From Paulownia fortunei (Eukaryota > Streptophyta > Magnoliopsida > Lamiales > Paulowniaceae): a stretch of DNA of 64,000 nt. The stretch lies in contig CM033110.1 in assembly GCA_019321725.1 (NCBI GenBank), positions 11,711,278 to 11,775,277 of the forward strand, written 5' to 3'. Position numbers and translations under genes: made by a program. The notes under the pieces are model-generated. The model did no database searches, was not told the origin of the DNA, and worked only from the letters and a program-made list of their open reading frames with translations. Shown piece by piece: positions 33,960 through 46,736 of this stretch. Position 1 is the first letter of the stretch; every line of letters starts with the position of its first letter.

Positions 33960-36900
33960 TTGGGTGTGTTTTAGTATTTCTTCTTCTTCCTCGTGTACAA
34001 CTATTTGCTTTGATTGAGGTCCCTTGTTGGTAGAGCACCTGACATTTTATGTAAGACTACTACTTCTTGGAGGTCTCCATACAGGCTTTATTGAAGTACT
34101 AGGAATGAAGGTGCTTGGGATTGCATCATTAGGCTTGGCCTTGCTTCTTGTAGCTTTAGCTTTATCTGCAACATTTGTCTTCCTGGAGGTCACCTTATGG
34201 GCCGTAGTCTTTCTTATTGTACCTTGAGGCTTTGAAATTAGATCATTCCTACAAGCAACATCTTCTGTAGGTTTCTTGTGTACCTATTCACCCCAAAAGT
34301 ATCAAAATAAGTAAAAATGATATTTAGTAATGACATATTTAGTACCTATTTACTTACTACTTACTATTTACTATTTAATAATTACTAATAACACTTAACT
34401 TTCTTTTCAGCCAAGAGTTCTTGTCTATGTTTGGATAGTAGTAGATTCCTGGATATTCTTTTATTTAATTGTATTGAAGCTTTTCCTTTTCCTTTATCCC
34501 TTACCTAGATATGAGCAACTAAGTATATCATTACTACAACAATGTTATAATGTTGGAAGTAAGTATATCATTACAAAAATAATTGTTTAAAACTTTTTTG
34601 TTACCTCTTAAATTTGAACACTTATTGAACTTGTTTCATTCACACTGCTTCTTATCACTATGGTAAGGGTTGTGTTGGTAGACTTTTTTATCACTCTGGT
34701 AAGGTTTGTGTTGGTAGATTTTTTGTCACTCTAGTAGTGGTTGTGTTGGTAGAGGTCTTGGTCAATCTTATAGAGGTTGTATTGATGTCACTCATATAGT
34801 GGTTGTACTGGCATAACTTGTTGATCCCACTTTTTTTAGGGTTTATTGTATCTTCGATTTCCTTACCCTTTCTTGTTGCACCCTGTTTAAATGTCAAATA
34901 GAAAAAACTTCAGTACTAAAATTTCACATCTATATATTAAACATCAATTGAAAAGGATTTACCTTTCCAATAGTGTTGAAAGTTAATTTTTTTATCAATG
35001 GATCAATTTCCAATTCAATAGCATCAGTATTAAGCTCAACATTGACAGATGATTGTTGTGTGTTTCCTATTCCAGCAATGATTTATCATAATCAAATGTT
35101 GGAATTTGAACTTCCTCAATATTTTCAACACGTCATTGTCTTTGATCAATTTGTGGAGGAACAATTATTCCATCCACACCACTGGGCTAACCTGCATGTA
35201 CTTGCTGCCCTGTTACTTTTTTTTTCCTCCCTTACACAGTGATCATAGATGTACATGAGACTTAGATTAAAAAGTTTTAGTGTTATTTTGAAAATAATAA
35301 AGCAAATAGATCACCTTTTTTGTGCATGTTCTTGTGTATCAGCAAAAGGTGCAGAAACTTTTAATCCCTTTGTAGGCTGATTTGGTTTCTTTATAAGACA
35401 ACCTCTTATATTGTGATTGGGCTGGTGGCAGAATCAATATGTTATTTTCACTCTTTTTCTCCCCAAAACCCTTGGCTGGTTACTATCACCTTCTCTGTCT
35501 CCATTCTTCTTACCTTCATCAGGATTCTTTCTCCTCTCCTATTTCTTGGGCCTCCCAAGCAACTTCTCACAAACTGAAGGAATCAATGGTGTCATATCCA
35601 CCTTGGGCTATGTGTTACTGCATTTAATGCACCCAATAAATACTTTTATATTTTCAAAAATGTGTCCTTTTTTTAATAATTGTCTACATAGTCTTCAGGA
35701 TTACTCCCTAAGTAGTACAATCCACAAATGGTATGTGCACAAGGGATTCTAGTGAGCTCCCATCTTCTGTAGCTACAAGTTTTCTCCCCAGATGCAGCCT
35801 AAACCTTGTACCATATCAACTCTCAATCCTAAACTGATCACAACCATTCCAGTGAGCAATGAACTTTGTTGACTTCTTCTTCAATTTCTCTAAAGCTTTA
35901 CCGATCTCAGAACAAAGGTCCCCATTATACTTTAACATTTGATCTCTCCTCACATATATCCTCTTCATCAAAATTAATCTAATAGTTTCCAGCATACTCA
36001 CATGTGGCCTATTTCTGGCCCTCAATATCAATGAATTAAAACTTTCACACATGTTGTTCAATATAATGTCAAACTTAGGATGAGTACTAAAATATGACCT
36101 AGACCAGTATGCCCGTGGCCTCCACACCATTTAATCATATGCATCTATAACCCTATAATTTAATTTAGCCATTGATCTATCAAAATCAATTACTCTAGTT
36201 GCCCTTGCAGCTCTTCAAAAAATGTGTTTAAAGGGTAAAACTATATGAGCAATCTTGATGTTTTTGTACAAGTGCATTACACTAAACTTGTGTTCACACC
36301 CAGACAGCAATTGCTCCATGGCATCAATCAACCCTTTTTGTTTGTCTGACATAATTGTCCAGTGGTGATTGTTCCTTATATTTATATCCTGGACAAGTAA
36401 GTCTACAAACCAAAACCATGAATTCTTTTTTCCTTTCTCAACAACAGCATATGCAAATAGATATATTCAGTTGTTGGCATCAATCCCTACAGCACTTAAC
36501 AAAATCCCACTAACTTTTGAGATGACATCCATCAAGACACACCAGGCCTACACCCCTCAAGAAACCCCCTTCTTAAAGCCCCACAACATATGTATAATCT
36601 TTTAAATTATGCCTCAACCAGTTTAGATTTGATCTTTACAGTTGTCCCTGGATTTGTATTTTTATTTTCTTCTACATAAGATCAAAAGTGTAGCATATTG
36701 TTCACTTTCTGATCCACTATCCAAATTAAAAAAAAAAATCTTATCTCTATATATTTGACTCTTGTTAAATACTAGCTTCATGTATTTTGCATTACATTCA
36801 TCATTTAATTCACTAACCATCTAGGATCAATCTATATTTTTTCCTTATAATTGTCAGCTAGACATCTAGCATTAGCATGAGATAGTCTATATTCCCTAGG

Positions 36901-37920
36901 GCATTGATGCTTTCCATTATATGTTTTGACCTATATGGTGTCCACATTTTGTACCTTAGAAGCATAAATTACCAATTAGCAGGTTTCATGTTTGCATTTT
37001 TCTTGCACTTTAAACTTATCATTAATAGTGAACATAACATCCCTTCCCTATTTAATGGCATATTATCTTATTTCTTGCCTAATTGTAGCAGTGTCACAAA
37101 AAAACATCCCACACTCGAATTTAGGATCATGACTATCTATCCTCCGGATGACCATTATGCATATTTTAGTCATGTCTATTGTTGGATTCATACCCTATTT
37201 AATCATTAGATTCAAAAGTTTCTGTGTTTGACATAGGTAGCCCCTCCTCCTTCTATATCAACATCAATGTTATCAAATAGCACATTATCATCAGAAATAT
37301 CCCACTCACTATCGACAAAGTTATTGAAAAACCAGAGTCTTCACCAACTGACTGCTCATCCTCACTGCCATGACTCTCATTGTCATGAAGTACATCATTG
37401 TCTAACATATGCCCCTCACCTATTGTATCTACAGGTATGTCATTCTCATCCATTTCATTTGGATCCCTATTGGCTTCATTAAGATCTTCACTATCTTCAT
37501 TATCACCAACAACTTACAATGGCTCATCAACACTCGATAAATCTTGGGTACGTTATCCTATAGACTCAGATTCACTACAATTGAAATTGACATTCTCATG
37601 CTCTACAAACACCCCAAGCATCATATTCTCATCAATACAATTAACCAAGTTAAGAGTATTAATATTATTTTGCATTAATGTCAAACAAAAATAATCATTT
37701 ACCCTACACACACTGTAATAAACTTAGTGTATTCATTCCTTTACTCCTATTTTATTGGCCATACTATGTAACTCAATTATAGACACCTCATTTGGATCAC
37801 AATAACCAATGTGACTAATCTCTACCCAAAATAATATTTTTTTTCTAAATTAACAAATATGCCAGAATGATGGATTCTGATTGTGAAGTACTCAGAATTA
37901 GGACTAGATGGATGGGAAAA
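33960..37920 (-). pseudogene. MuDR-type transposase of the MULE
   Basis: On the minus strand the order is as follows. The N-terminal domain has EYFTIRIHHSGIFVN (about 37870). Next is an acidic linker (DENDIPVDTIGEGHMLDND). The MuDR DNA-binding region has QEIRYYAIKQGRDVMF (about 37060). The MULE catalytic domain has LDGCHLK (first Asp, about 36525), LSAVGIDANN, SWFWFVDLLVQDI and TIMSDKQKGLIDAMEQLL. At 35816-36130 are NMCESFNSLILRARNRP and the SWIM-type zinc finger. Then comes a zinc knuckle (CHQPNHNIRGC, about 35420) and a basic tail to 33960. At least eight frame breaks occur. Confidence 0.88.
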
Positions 37921-38750
37921 ACCATATAAAAAGGCTTAACTATCAAAATTGCATTCTTTTCAATATAGTATTAAAAAAAATTAGCTCAATCAAGTAAGCA
38001 CAATAAATTGAAAGCCTCCAATAAAATAATGGAAGAACAGACAAAATAATGCAAGCGCAGACAAACATTACACTGAGGTTCAATTTTATAACAAAAATTA
38101 CTATCATCTAATGCCCACTACTTAACCAGTATCAAAATGACCATTAAAAACCTTAAACCTCAAATTACATCAATTAAAAAATTGATTAATACATTAGTTA
38201 AAATCTCAACTTTTAAAGTCACATCAAAACACCCATTAAAAAAACCTTAAACCCCAAATTACATTGATTAAAAAATTGATTAGTATATTAACTAAAACCC
38301 CAACTTTTAAACCCGCATCAAAACACCCATTAAAAAATCGTAAACCCCAAAATACACTGATAAAAAAATTAATTAAATTATTAATTTAAACCCCATAATG
38401 TCACATTACACCGATAAAATAATTGATTAAAAAATGTGTCATTTTAACCCTAACTAAACCTAAATCAAACCACATCAGTATGCAACATTCCATAGAGATT
38501 TTGTACACCTTTATCTCGTATTTTCCACTCTATTAGCCTCAATTGAGTACTTCTAGATGTAGGGTTGAATGTTTCAAAAGAATCTTAAGGACTTCAGGTG
38601 TTTTGTGGTGGAAATTTTGAGGGAATTCTGAGAATATATGTTGAGTGTAAAGTTGAAATCAAAACCCTAGTCATTTGGTATGTTAACATTGGGGGAATTG
38701 CATGTGCTTGTCTTGTGACTAAATCCCACGAAATAGGGCAGGAAACCTAG

Positions 38751-38914
38751 AGTAACTAAAATGCCCTTAAAAATGGCTTGTACTTGTGATTGGATCTTGA
38801 TAGAATATTACACTACCGGGATGTTCCCGATGCAAAGTGCAAATCTCGTATAATTAATATTTAGATGGCAAAGTGTAAAAAATACGAGAGTTCGGGTGGA
38901 TTATTTTTTTCCCC
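38751..38914 (-). repeat. MULE right terminal inverted repeat
   Basis: On the minus strand it starts GGGGAAAAAAATAATCCACC at 38914 and aligns with 30201-30393. It is about 30 bp shorter because it lacks the extra internal modules of the left end. Confidence 0.85.
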
Positions 38915-40189
38915 TTCTGTTTATTAGGAAAATAATTATAAGAGCTATTTTCATAACAAAGGAATTAAACTGACCAGAGCAAAGCAGTGGAAATTGACTA
39001 ACCAAAGTTGAGAAGCTAAGATTAGCTAAGTAGAATAGAAAAGAGTAAAGCTGTTTGAATCAACTAAAGGGAAGTAAGAACAATAACAAAATAGAAAAGT
39101 GAAAAAATCTTCAAGGACAAGAAGTATAATCAAGGACCAAATATAAGATTAGTTGAGCTAAAATCTTTAGTGGAGTGAAGATTAGTGAGTTTTTTAGTTG
39201 CATAATTCACAACTATCATTTCGCAATGAAGAGTGTCACTAGAATCTAAAGAAAAATGATTTTAGGTAATGAATTCTATTATTTTACATACTACCATGGC
39301 CTGAAAAAAGGAGAAGTGTGCAAAAAGAGACAGAACTTGGATAAAAGACTATTGGCAAATTCTTATGAAGGCTAAAAGTAATAGTTGAAAAGTAGAGAAG
39401 AATAGAGAAGTGATAAATGATACAAGTTATACACGTGAGAAAATTTATGAGCACATAAAGAAAAAGTTCTAAAGTCATATAGAAGCTAATATTAATGGTT
39501 TGAGCTTTATTGGCTAGCTAATTGAATCTCTGGAAAGTACTTTGTATCTAAAGGAGTATGTGTTGATCCTTGTGTAGGATAACACTCGAGTCGACCTTTA
39601 TGTAGAGTGACTCTACCAGCAGTGCTAATAAGATCTTGTGTAGATTGATTAAGAAGGAGTTGGGAGCTATAGTTTGTGCAATGAAGCTGATTTTACTAAC
39701 CATAGGACTTCTATAAAAGTATGAGAATTTTCTAGTAGATTTATCTAGGAATTGGAGAATAGTAGACGTAGTATCACACTACCATCGAACTATTATAAAA
39801 AATACTTTTGCCATTACTTTTACAGCACTTTAATTCTGTCATTGTATTTAGCTTATTATTGCATCATAATTATTCCAAAAACTAGTAACCTATTCAACTT
39901 AGCTTTAAATCGTATTTTTCTACAACACAACTCTACTAAAACTTAATTAACATATTTTCTGCCTCCATTAAATTGAGTGACTAAGTCATCACGCGAGAGA
40001 TCACTATTTTCAAACAGAATAACCGATTGTACTTTGTGAACAGATTGTGTGCTAGTTTTTACATAATTGTTTTTAAAGGTCTATTAAACCCCACTCTAAA
40101 CCCTTTAATACCACTCAAGACCAATAATTACTATATGGGAGTCTTGAAATTAATAACAAGAAACTTTGTATGTTGATTTTTTAAGTTCT

Positions 40190-41825
40190 TGATGAACATT
40201 TAAAAGTGTATAACTAATTAGGATTTATATAATTATTTTTACTTTAAAATTATTATTAGAACTCCCAATTAAAGCATTTTTATGTTTTAGAAATAAAATG
40301 GGAAATCAACATAAAAAAATAAGATTAAAAAGTTTTATCTTCTTTTGTGCAGATTTAAGAAAAACTGGCGTAATTTTTAATTCCGTTATGATTTAGAGTT
40401 AATTCTTGAGGCTATGGAATGATAAGTCATTCATCTACAAGTTCATGCATACTTTGGATTTCATACTAAATGTTTAAGGATCAAATAAGTTGTATTACAA
40501 ATAGTTGTACAAAATGTATCACCAAAAAAATTCAAATTAGAGTTAAGATCAATCCTGACCTATTTTATTATTTGGGTCATATCTCTTAAATTTGGATATG
40601 CTACACATAAGAGATAGATAAACAAGTTTGTTGAAGAAAAGATGGTAAGAAAATATGTTAAAATAGCCAATAAACATGTTGCAATGCGCTGATGATGTTG
40701 AAGGACGGCTCTTGAACATGATTTGATAATTTAATCATATCTCCCTCATCCGGCAGCCAAATTTGACAAATTATATAAGAAACAAATATCTACAAATTTT
40801 ATTCTTTACCCATCATAAACATCTGGCTGTATCCTGATGGAAAATACAATTTAATTGGGTAGTTGAAAATTTAGAAGATTTGGTGTAACAACTTTCCAAC
40901 TCTTGATAACTAGCATACCACTTGATTGTTTAACTCCTTCATTATATGTTTGGCCTCTAGCATACTTCAAGCACTATAAATAGGCCATGTATTAAGCCTA
41001 TAAGAGTGGGGGGTAGAGGGTTTCTTTAGGGTAAGTTGTCTAGCAGTAATGTAAGTTTTATAGTAGTAGTGTTAGTTTTTTTTAGTAGTAATAGAAATGT
41101 ATTCTCTAGTTTCTCTTCTATTTTTAGTCTTTCCTACTTTTATTATGTCTTTCTAAATTTTATTTTACTGAGGAAGATGGTGAACCTCTTGATGGAGGAA
41201 GAGGAATGGTTATAGGGGTAGAAAATGCTTAAGTGTATTGTATTATTATTTTAATTTTTTATCTAAACCCTACTTATTTTGTAGTGGTTCTTGATTTATG
41301 TATCACTAGTGGCACATCAAATACTTAGGTTCATTTAGCTAGACGTTTGGTTTTACTACACCAACCGCTAACGTGAAACATTGATTTGTTGTAGACAAAG
41401 GTATGCATAAATACTTGATCCCATAAATAAGTATTGGCGTTAAGAGATAATTTGTAAATAGTAAGACAATATCATGATTTCATTATTGCATGAGCCATTT
41501 GATAACATCTTCCCATTGGAATCTTCATTATATATGGATTCTATTAGTGGCAATTAAAAAAGGTAAAAAAAATAAATAATCATTTCTCTATCCAAAACTC
41601 AAGAGCAGATCTCTAATCCTCAATACTTTTATTATTTTGATTTTTTTAGTTATAACATACATTATTTTGTATACATATTCTAAATCACATAAAGCCCATC
41701 TTTGTATTTTTTTTTTAGAAATATAATCCTAAATTCATCAAATAACTTTCTTGTGGATCGACCTCGAACTCACGAGAAATTTATTTGACACAACCTCTTG
41801 GGTTTGCCACATTAAAGTTGTAGCA
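40190..41825 (+). repeat. Athila-like 5' LTR (copy B)
   Basis: 1636 bp. It differs from the 3' LTR at roughly a tenth of positions in the stretches I compared (first 350 bp) and by several small indels. This makes the insertion old, in the range of millions of years under usual plant LTR rates. Confidence 0.93.
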
Positions 41826-41831
41826 AGTTTT

Positions 41832-41849
41832 TAGCGTCGTTGCCGAGGA
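41832..41849 (+). promoter_or_regulatory. Primer-binding site, tRNA-Asp type (copy B)
   Basis: TAGCGTCGTTGCCGAGGA, identical to 1921-1938, six bases after the 5' LTR; it resembles the tRNA-Asp 3' end complement. Confidence 0.75.
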
Positions 41850-42025
41850 AGGCAAGGTAAGTTTTTAAGTTTGTAAATATTTCTCCTTTGTAAGTATTAT
41901 GTATTTATTTTATTTATGATTATATGGTTATATGGTATCTGGGTCATAATTCTCGGCATTTAGTTAGAAATAATTCTGAAACTTTAATTAGAAATTTGTT
42001 TGAGTCACCTCCACACACTTCCACC

Positions 42026-42872
42026 ATGGCTGAAAATGAAAGTGTCCAGGATGAAACTAAAATCAATAGGTGCATACCATACGTTATTACTTACAACCTC
42101 ATTGAAATTCTTCTCCTTCTTGTTTTATTTTTCCTCTCAATTCAAATAACTTTCAATTCAAGGCAGGTATGATCCCTTTACTTCCTAATTTCCATGATTT
42201 AAACTCTAAAAGCCCTTACTTATATCTAAAAAGAATTTGATGAAGTACGTGCCACTTTTGATGATCAAACTTGTACAAATGAAATTGTTAAGCTCAAATT
42301 ATCTTATTTTTCTTTAAAAAGTAAAGAAAATCAAATATGTGTAAGAGAAAGAAGTTTGTGGCAATTGTGAACTTATGGGGCACTCCACCAATGAATGTCC
42401 AAACATTTCAGTACAAGCAAATTTCATGAACACATTCAGAAAACCTTTTCATTCTTCATATTCCGAAACTTACAATCCATAATGGAAAAATCATCCTAAT
42501 TTCAGTTGACGAGATGATAATTGTGCCCAATCGCTATATTCACAAAAGCCACCAAACTTTTCTTCTTATCGAGCTCCACATATAAAATCCCTTGAGGAGA
42601 CTTTGCAAGCATTTATACATGAACAAACAAACATCAATAATCAAACTTCACAAGCCATCAATGAGATCAAAAATACACTTTCAACATTAACCGCCTCTTT
42701 GCGCACTCAGGAAAAAGGTAAGTTGCCAACTCAACCTCAACCTAATCTTTCCACTTCGTGTCATATTTCTTCTTCAGGCAAAAATCCAATCAAGGAGGCT
42801 AATTCTATCACAACTCTTCGGAATGAAAAAATTGTTAATAAAACTATTCATCCCAAGGAAAAAAGTTTCTAA
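42026..42872 (+). pseudogene. Athila-like gag remnant (copy B)
   Basis: Same structure as in copy A: ATG at 42026 in CCACCATGG context, a hydrophobic frame ending at 42172, the zinc knuckle CGNCELMGHSTNEC at 42357-42398, and the Gln/Asn-rich end at 42603-42872. The only difference seen from copy A is one base at 42628 (C instead of T), changing Ile to Thr. Confidence 0.75.
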
Positions 42873-42885
42873 TCCACCTTAAAAA

Positions 42886-43707
42886 ATGAAGAATGGAAAT
42901 ATTCTTGACGACGAATGTATGTTTGAAGAAGATAAGTTTAAAAATGATGAAAAAGAAAAATATTTACCTCTAGCACCCTTTCCTCAAAGATTGCAACCAA
43001 CTCAGAAGTTGAACTCAAATGCTGAAATCTTTGAAGTTTTTAAACAAGTCAAGATTAATATTCCATTGTTGGATACAATCAAGCAAGTTCCACCTTATGC
43101 CAAATTCTTGAAAGATTTGTGTACAATCAAAAGAAAACATTACGTACAAAAGAAGGTATTTTTAACTGAAAGTATTAGCTCAATCACTCAACAATTCACT
43201 CCACCCAAGTACAAAGATCCAAGATGTCCAACCATTTCATGTACCCTAGAAAACATTAGAATAGAGCATGCTTTGCTTGATCATGGTGCTAGTGTAAATC
43301 TTCTACCTTTCTCAGTTTATAAACAGTTAGGTCTAAGAGAACTTAAAATAACTTCTGTTGTACTCCAACTAGCTGACCATTCGATTAAAGTTCCAAAAGG
43401 AATAGTAGAAGATGTGTTGGTACAAATTGATAAGTTTTACTTTTTTGTGGATTTCTTTATTTTGGACATAGAGCCTGTTGCATATACACATACACAGATT
43501 TCAATCATTTTGAGTTATCCTTTTCTTGTAACTTCAAATGTTGTGATTAATTATCGGAATGGTATTTTGAAGTTATCTTTTAAAAATATGACTTTGGAAC
43601 TAGATGTGGTTAATGTTTGTAAGCAACCTGCAGAAGATGTCGAAATACATAAAGTGGATTCAATCGAGAACTTGTTCACGGATACTTTACTACCACTAAC
43701 TCTTTAG
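42886..43707 (+). pseudogene. Athila-like aspartic protease domain (copy B)
   Basis: 273 codons with the active-site block LLDHGASVNLLP. Compared with copy A it has Phe for Ile after KKV (about residue 92) and a different end (TDTLLPLTL instead of MDTLLSLTI). The last changes begin the divergent tract that continues to about 44473. Confidence 0.8.
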
Positions 43708-43991
43708 ATTCTTTGGACACTAGTTTTGAAAGTGAAAGTATTTGTAAAAAGACACACTCTAATACTCTCTTTGAATTTTTGTAGGTATAAGAAAAATATT
43801 TTTGGAAACCAAGATTTGAAGAATTTTCATCATCAACAGTACAATATGTTCCATCAAGTATTAAATCTCCTGTGATTGATTTGAATTCTTTGTCATTTGA
43901 TTTAAAATACTCTTTCTTTGGTGAGAATTAGACTTTTCCAGTAATAATTTCTTCCAAACTTAATTCATCCCAAGAAAGTAAGTTGGTCAAA

Positions 43992-45485
43992 ACTCTAAAA
44001 ATGCACAAGAATGCTTTAGGATGGACCATTGCTGATAGTAAATGTATTAGTCCTTTAATTTGCACACATAATATCTATTTAGAGGAAAATGCTAAACCTT
44101 CTATAAAGATGTAACGAAGGCTAAATCCTAATATGAAAGAAGTAGTGAGAAATGAAGTTATTAAACTCTTAGAAAATGGAATCATTTATTCTATTTCTGA
44201 CAGCAAATGGGTAAGCCCTACTCAAGTTGTACCTAAAAAATCTAGAGTTACTGTAGTCAAGAATGAGAATGATGAATTAATTCTAACTAGGACTATTATA
44301 TTGACTATAGGAAACTCAACTCAGTTACTAGAAAATATCATTTCCCATTACCCTTCATGGATCAAATCTTAGAAAGAATTGCAGGACATTAATTTTACTG
44401 CTTCTAAAATGGATATTTTGGGTATAATCAAATTGTAATGGTACTTGAAGATTAAGAGAAAATAACTTTTACATGTCCTTTTGGTACTTTTATATATCGA
44501 ATGATACCTTTTGGATTATATAATGCACCAGCTACATTTCACAGATACATTCTTAGTATTTTTAGTGACATGGTTGAACCTTTTCTTGAAGTCTTTATAG
44601 ATGATTTTTTTATTTTTGATAATTCATTTGGTGATTGTTTGTCTAATTTAGAAAAGGTTTTGATCAAGGTGAAGAAAAGAACCTTGTACTCAATTGGGAA
44701 AAATATCACTTCATGGTAACAAGTAGTATTGTTCTTGGACACATTATTTCATCAAAAGATATTGAAGTAGATAAATCTAAAATCAAGTCAATTGCTAATT
44801 TGCCAATACCAAAGTCTGTGAAGGTAAAATCATTTTTAGGACATGCTGGTTTTTATAGAAGATTTATCAAAAACTTTAGTATAATATTTAAACCTTTGTG
44901 TAATCTTCTAACAAAAGACTCTATATTTGAATGGATTGAAAATTGTGAAAATAATTTTGTTAAGCTTAAAAGCATGCTCTACTCTAATCATGCAACCTCC
45001 AGATTGGACTTTACCTTTTGAAATAATGTGTGATGCCAGTGACTATATTGTTGGACCTATCTTATGACAAAAAAAAAGATAAGAAACCATATGTTATTCA
45101 CTATGCAAGTAAAACTTTAAATAGTGCTTAATTGAATAACTGAAAAATAATTACTTACTATAGTTTTTGCATTTGACAAATTTATATCTTATCTTATTGG
45201 CTCACCAGTTATTGTTTTTAATAATCACGCAACTTTGAAATATCTTTTTTGTCAAAAAAAGATGTCAAACCAAGACTGATTAGGTGGATTCTCTTACTCC
45301 ATGAATTCAACATTACGATTCGAGATAAGAAAAGAGTAGAGAATATGGTGGCTGATCATTTGCAAGACTTGTTTGTGATAACTTATTTCAAACCACACCC
45401 ATTAATGACACTTTCCATGATGAACAACTATTTAATATTTTTATTTTACCTTGGTTTGTTGATATTGTTAATTTTCTTGTTATAG
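43992..45485 (+). pseudogene. Athila-like reverse transcriptase and RNase H (copy B)
   Basis: Domain order as in copy A: ALGWTIAD, RRLNPNMKEVV, KWVSPTQVVPKK, MIPFGLYNAPATF (44501), FIDDFFIF (about 44598), FLGHAGFYRRFI (about 44832), RNase H with CDASDY, and [17 protein letters not shown]. Here the coding text continues past the point where copy A meets the N run, reaching a stop at 45483-45485 and then integrase. Multiple stops (for example after PSWIKS at 44370) make it non-functional. Confidence 0.87.
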
Positions 45486-45489
45486 AAAA

Positions 45490-46736
45490 GATGACATCGC
45501 ATTAGAACTCCCAAGATAAAATTAAGTTTTTGACTGAGGTGAAAAACTTTTATTGGGATGATCCATACCTATTCAAATATTGTTCTGGTCAAATCTTTCA
45601 AAGATGCATGCCAGACAATGAGATAGGTAATATTGTTAAATTTTATCATTCAGAAGCATGTGGTGGTCACTTTTCAGCAAAGAAAACCACTGCAAAGATC
45701 TTACAATGTGGATTTTATTGACCAAGACTTTTTAAAGATACTTACTTTTTGCAAAAGTTGTGAAAATTATCAAAAGTTAGGATCAATTTCAAAGCGAAAC
45801 ATAATGCCCCTACACCCTATCCTAATGATTGAAATATTTCACTGTTGGGGTATTGATTTCATGGGATCATTTTCATTATCATTTAGTTTTATTTACATAT
45901 TGGTCATCATAGATTATGTCTCAAAATGGATCCAGTCAATTCCATGTCGAAACAATGATCACAAAATAGTGATAAAATTTTTGAAAGAAATATTTTAAGT
46001 CGATTTAGAATTCCTCGATCCATTATTAGTGATGGGGGAAAATATTTTTGTAACAAAGTTTTTGGAACTTTAATAAGAAAATATGGAATCATACATAAAG
46101 TTGCAATCCTTATCACACTCGGACAATGGACAAGTTGAACTTGCAAATAGGGAGAGAAAATAAATTTTGAAAAAGACAGTTAACCCAAATTGTAAAGATT
46201 GGTTTCTTGGACTTACCAATACACTTTAGGCATATAGAAATGCTTTCAAAACATCATTAGGCATGTCTCCTTATAGGATAGTTTATGGAAAACAGTGTCA
46301 TTTACCTGTTGAACTTGAACCTAAAGCTTATTAGGCAGTCAAAATATTTAACTTCAAACTTAACAAAGCCTCAAAATTGCACAAATTGCAAATCATTGAA
46401 CTTCAAAAATTGAGAAATGATGCAGATGAGAATTCTAAAATTCATAAAGCAAGAATCAAATATGTTCATAATAATAAAATTTTAAGAAAAATATTTGAGA
46501 TTGGTCAAAAGGTTTTGCTTTATAATTTTTGAATGCATTTATTTTCTGGAAAATTGAGATCAAGGTGGAGTGGTTCTTTTTTTGTAAAAGAGATATATCC
46601 TTATGGGGCTATTGACATTGAGAATCCTAGAAATTGTAATGTATTCAAAGTAAATGGATAAAGACTCAAACCGTTTCTAGAGAATCAATTTTCACAAGAA
46701 GAAATTATTTTTCTTTCTAATTCTTATTATGATTAG
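45490..46736 (+). pseudogene. Athila-like integrase
   Basis: Frames in order: the HHCC zinc domain with FYHSEACGGHFSAKKTTAK and CKSCENYQKLG (45640-45780), the catalytic core with CWGIDFMGS (first Asp, about 45850) and VIIDYVSKWIQSIPCRNNDH, ISDGGKYFCNKVF (second Asp, about 46027), and HSDNGQVELANRE (Glu, about 46120-46150). The C-terminal region has [20 protein letters not shown] (46257-46310), RSRWSGSFFVKEIYPYGAI and a natural-looking end NSYYD with TAG at 46734-46736. All three catalytic acidic residues can be found, but in different frames. The enzyme would insert element cDNA into the genome. Confidence 0.88.

Larger units (their letters stand above)
30201..38914 (-). mobile_element. Mutator-like element (MULE) with TIRs and 9-bp target duplication
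   Basis: The terminal inverted repeats begin GAGAAAAAAAA (left) and GGGGAAAAAAA (right, minus strand). The nine bases outside are TTCTATTTA (30192-30200) and TTCTGTTTA (38915-38923), matching at 8 of 9, the length diagnostic of Mutator elements. Total length is 8.7 kb, about 6.5 kb without the nested solo LTR. It carries a minus-strand MuDR-type transposase remnant and a convergent GRF zinc-finger ORF on the plus strand. All coding parts are broken. Confidence 0.93.
30131..40126 (+). repeat. SIRE-like 3' LTR, split by a Mutator-like element
   Basis: The LTR starts TGTTACAAATACTTTGTATA right after the polypurine tract, runs to 30200, is interrupted by the Mutator-like element (30201-38914), and continues from 38924 to about 40126 (CAAGACCAATA). 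Without the insert it is about 1.27 kb. The minus-strand LTR at 53200-54364 aligns across the junction (both have TTATAATTTT... then ATAAGAGCTATTTTCA), which confirms the insertion point. LTR-internal text includes GTTGATCCTTGTGTAGGATA (about 39562). Confidence 0.75.
39912..45468. repeat. Copy B of the 5.5-kb duplicated segment
   Basis: This is the counterpart of 1-5557. Unlike copy A it continues uninterrupted into integrase and the 3' LTR on the right, and leftwards into the rest of the SIRE-like LTR. See copy A for the pattern of differences. Confidence 0.95.

Noticed and set aside
34024..34227. 67-codon plus-strand hydrophobic frame
   Set aside because: Antisense shadow of the basic C-terminal tail of the MULE transposase.
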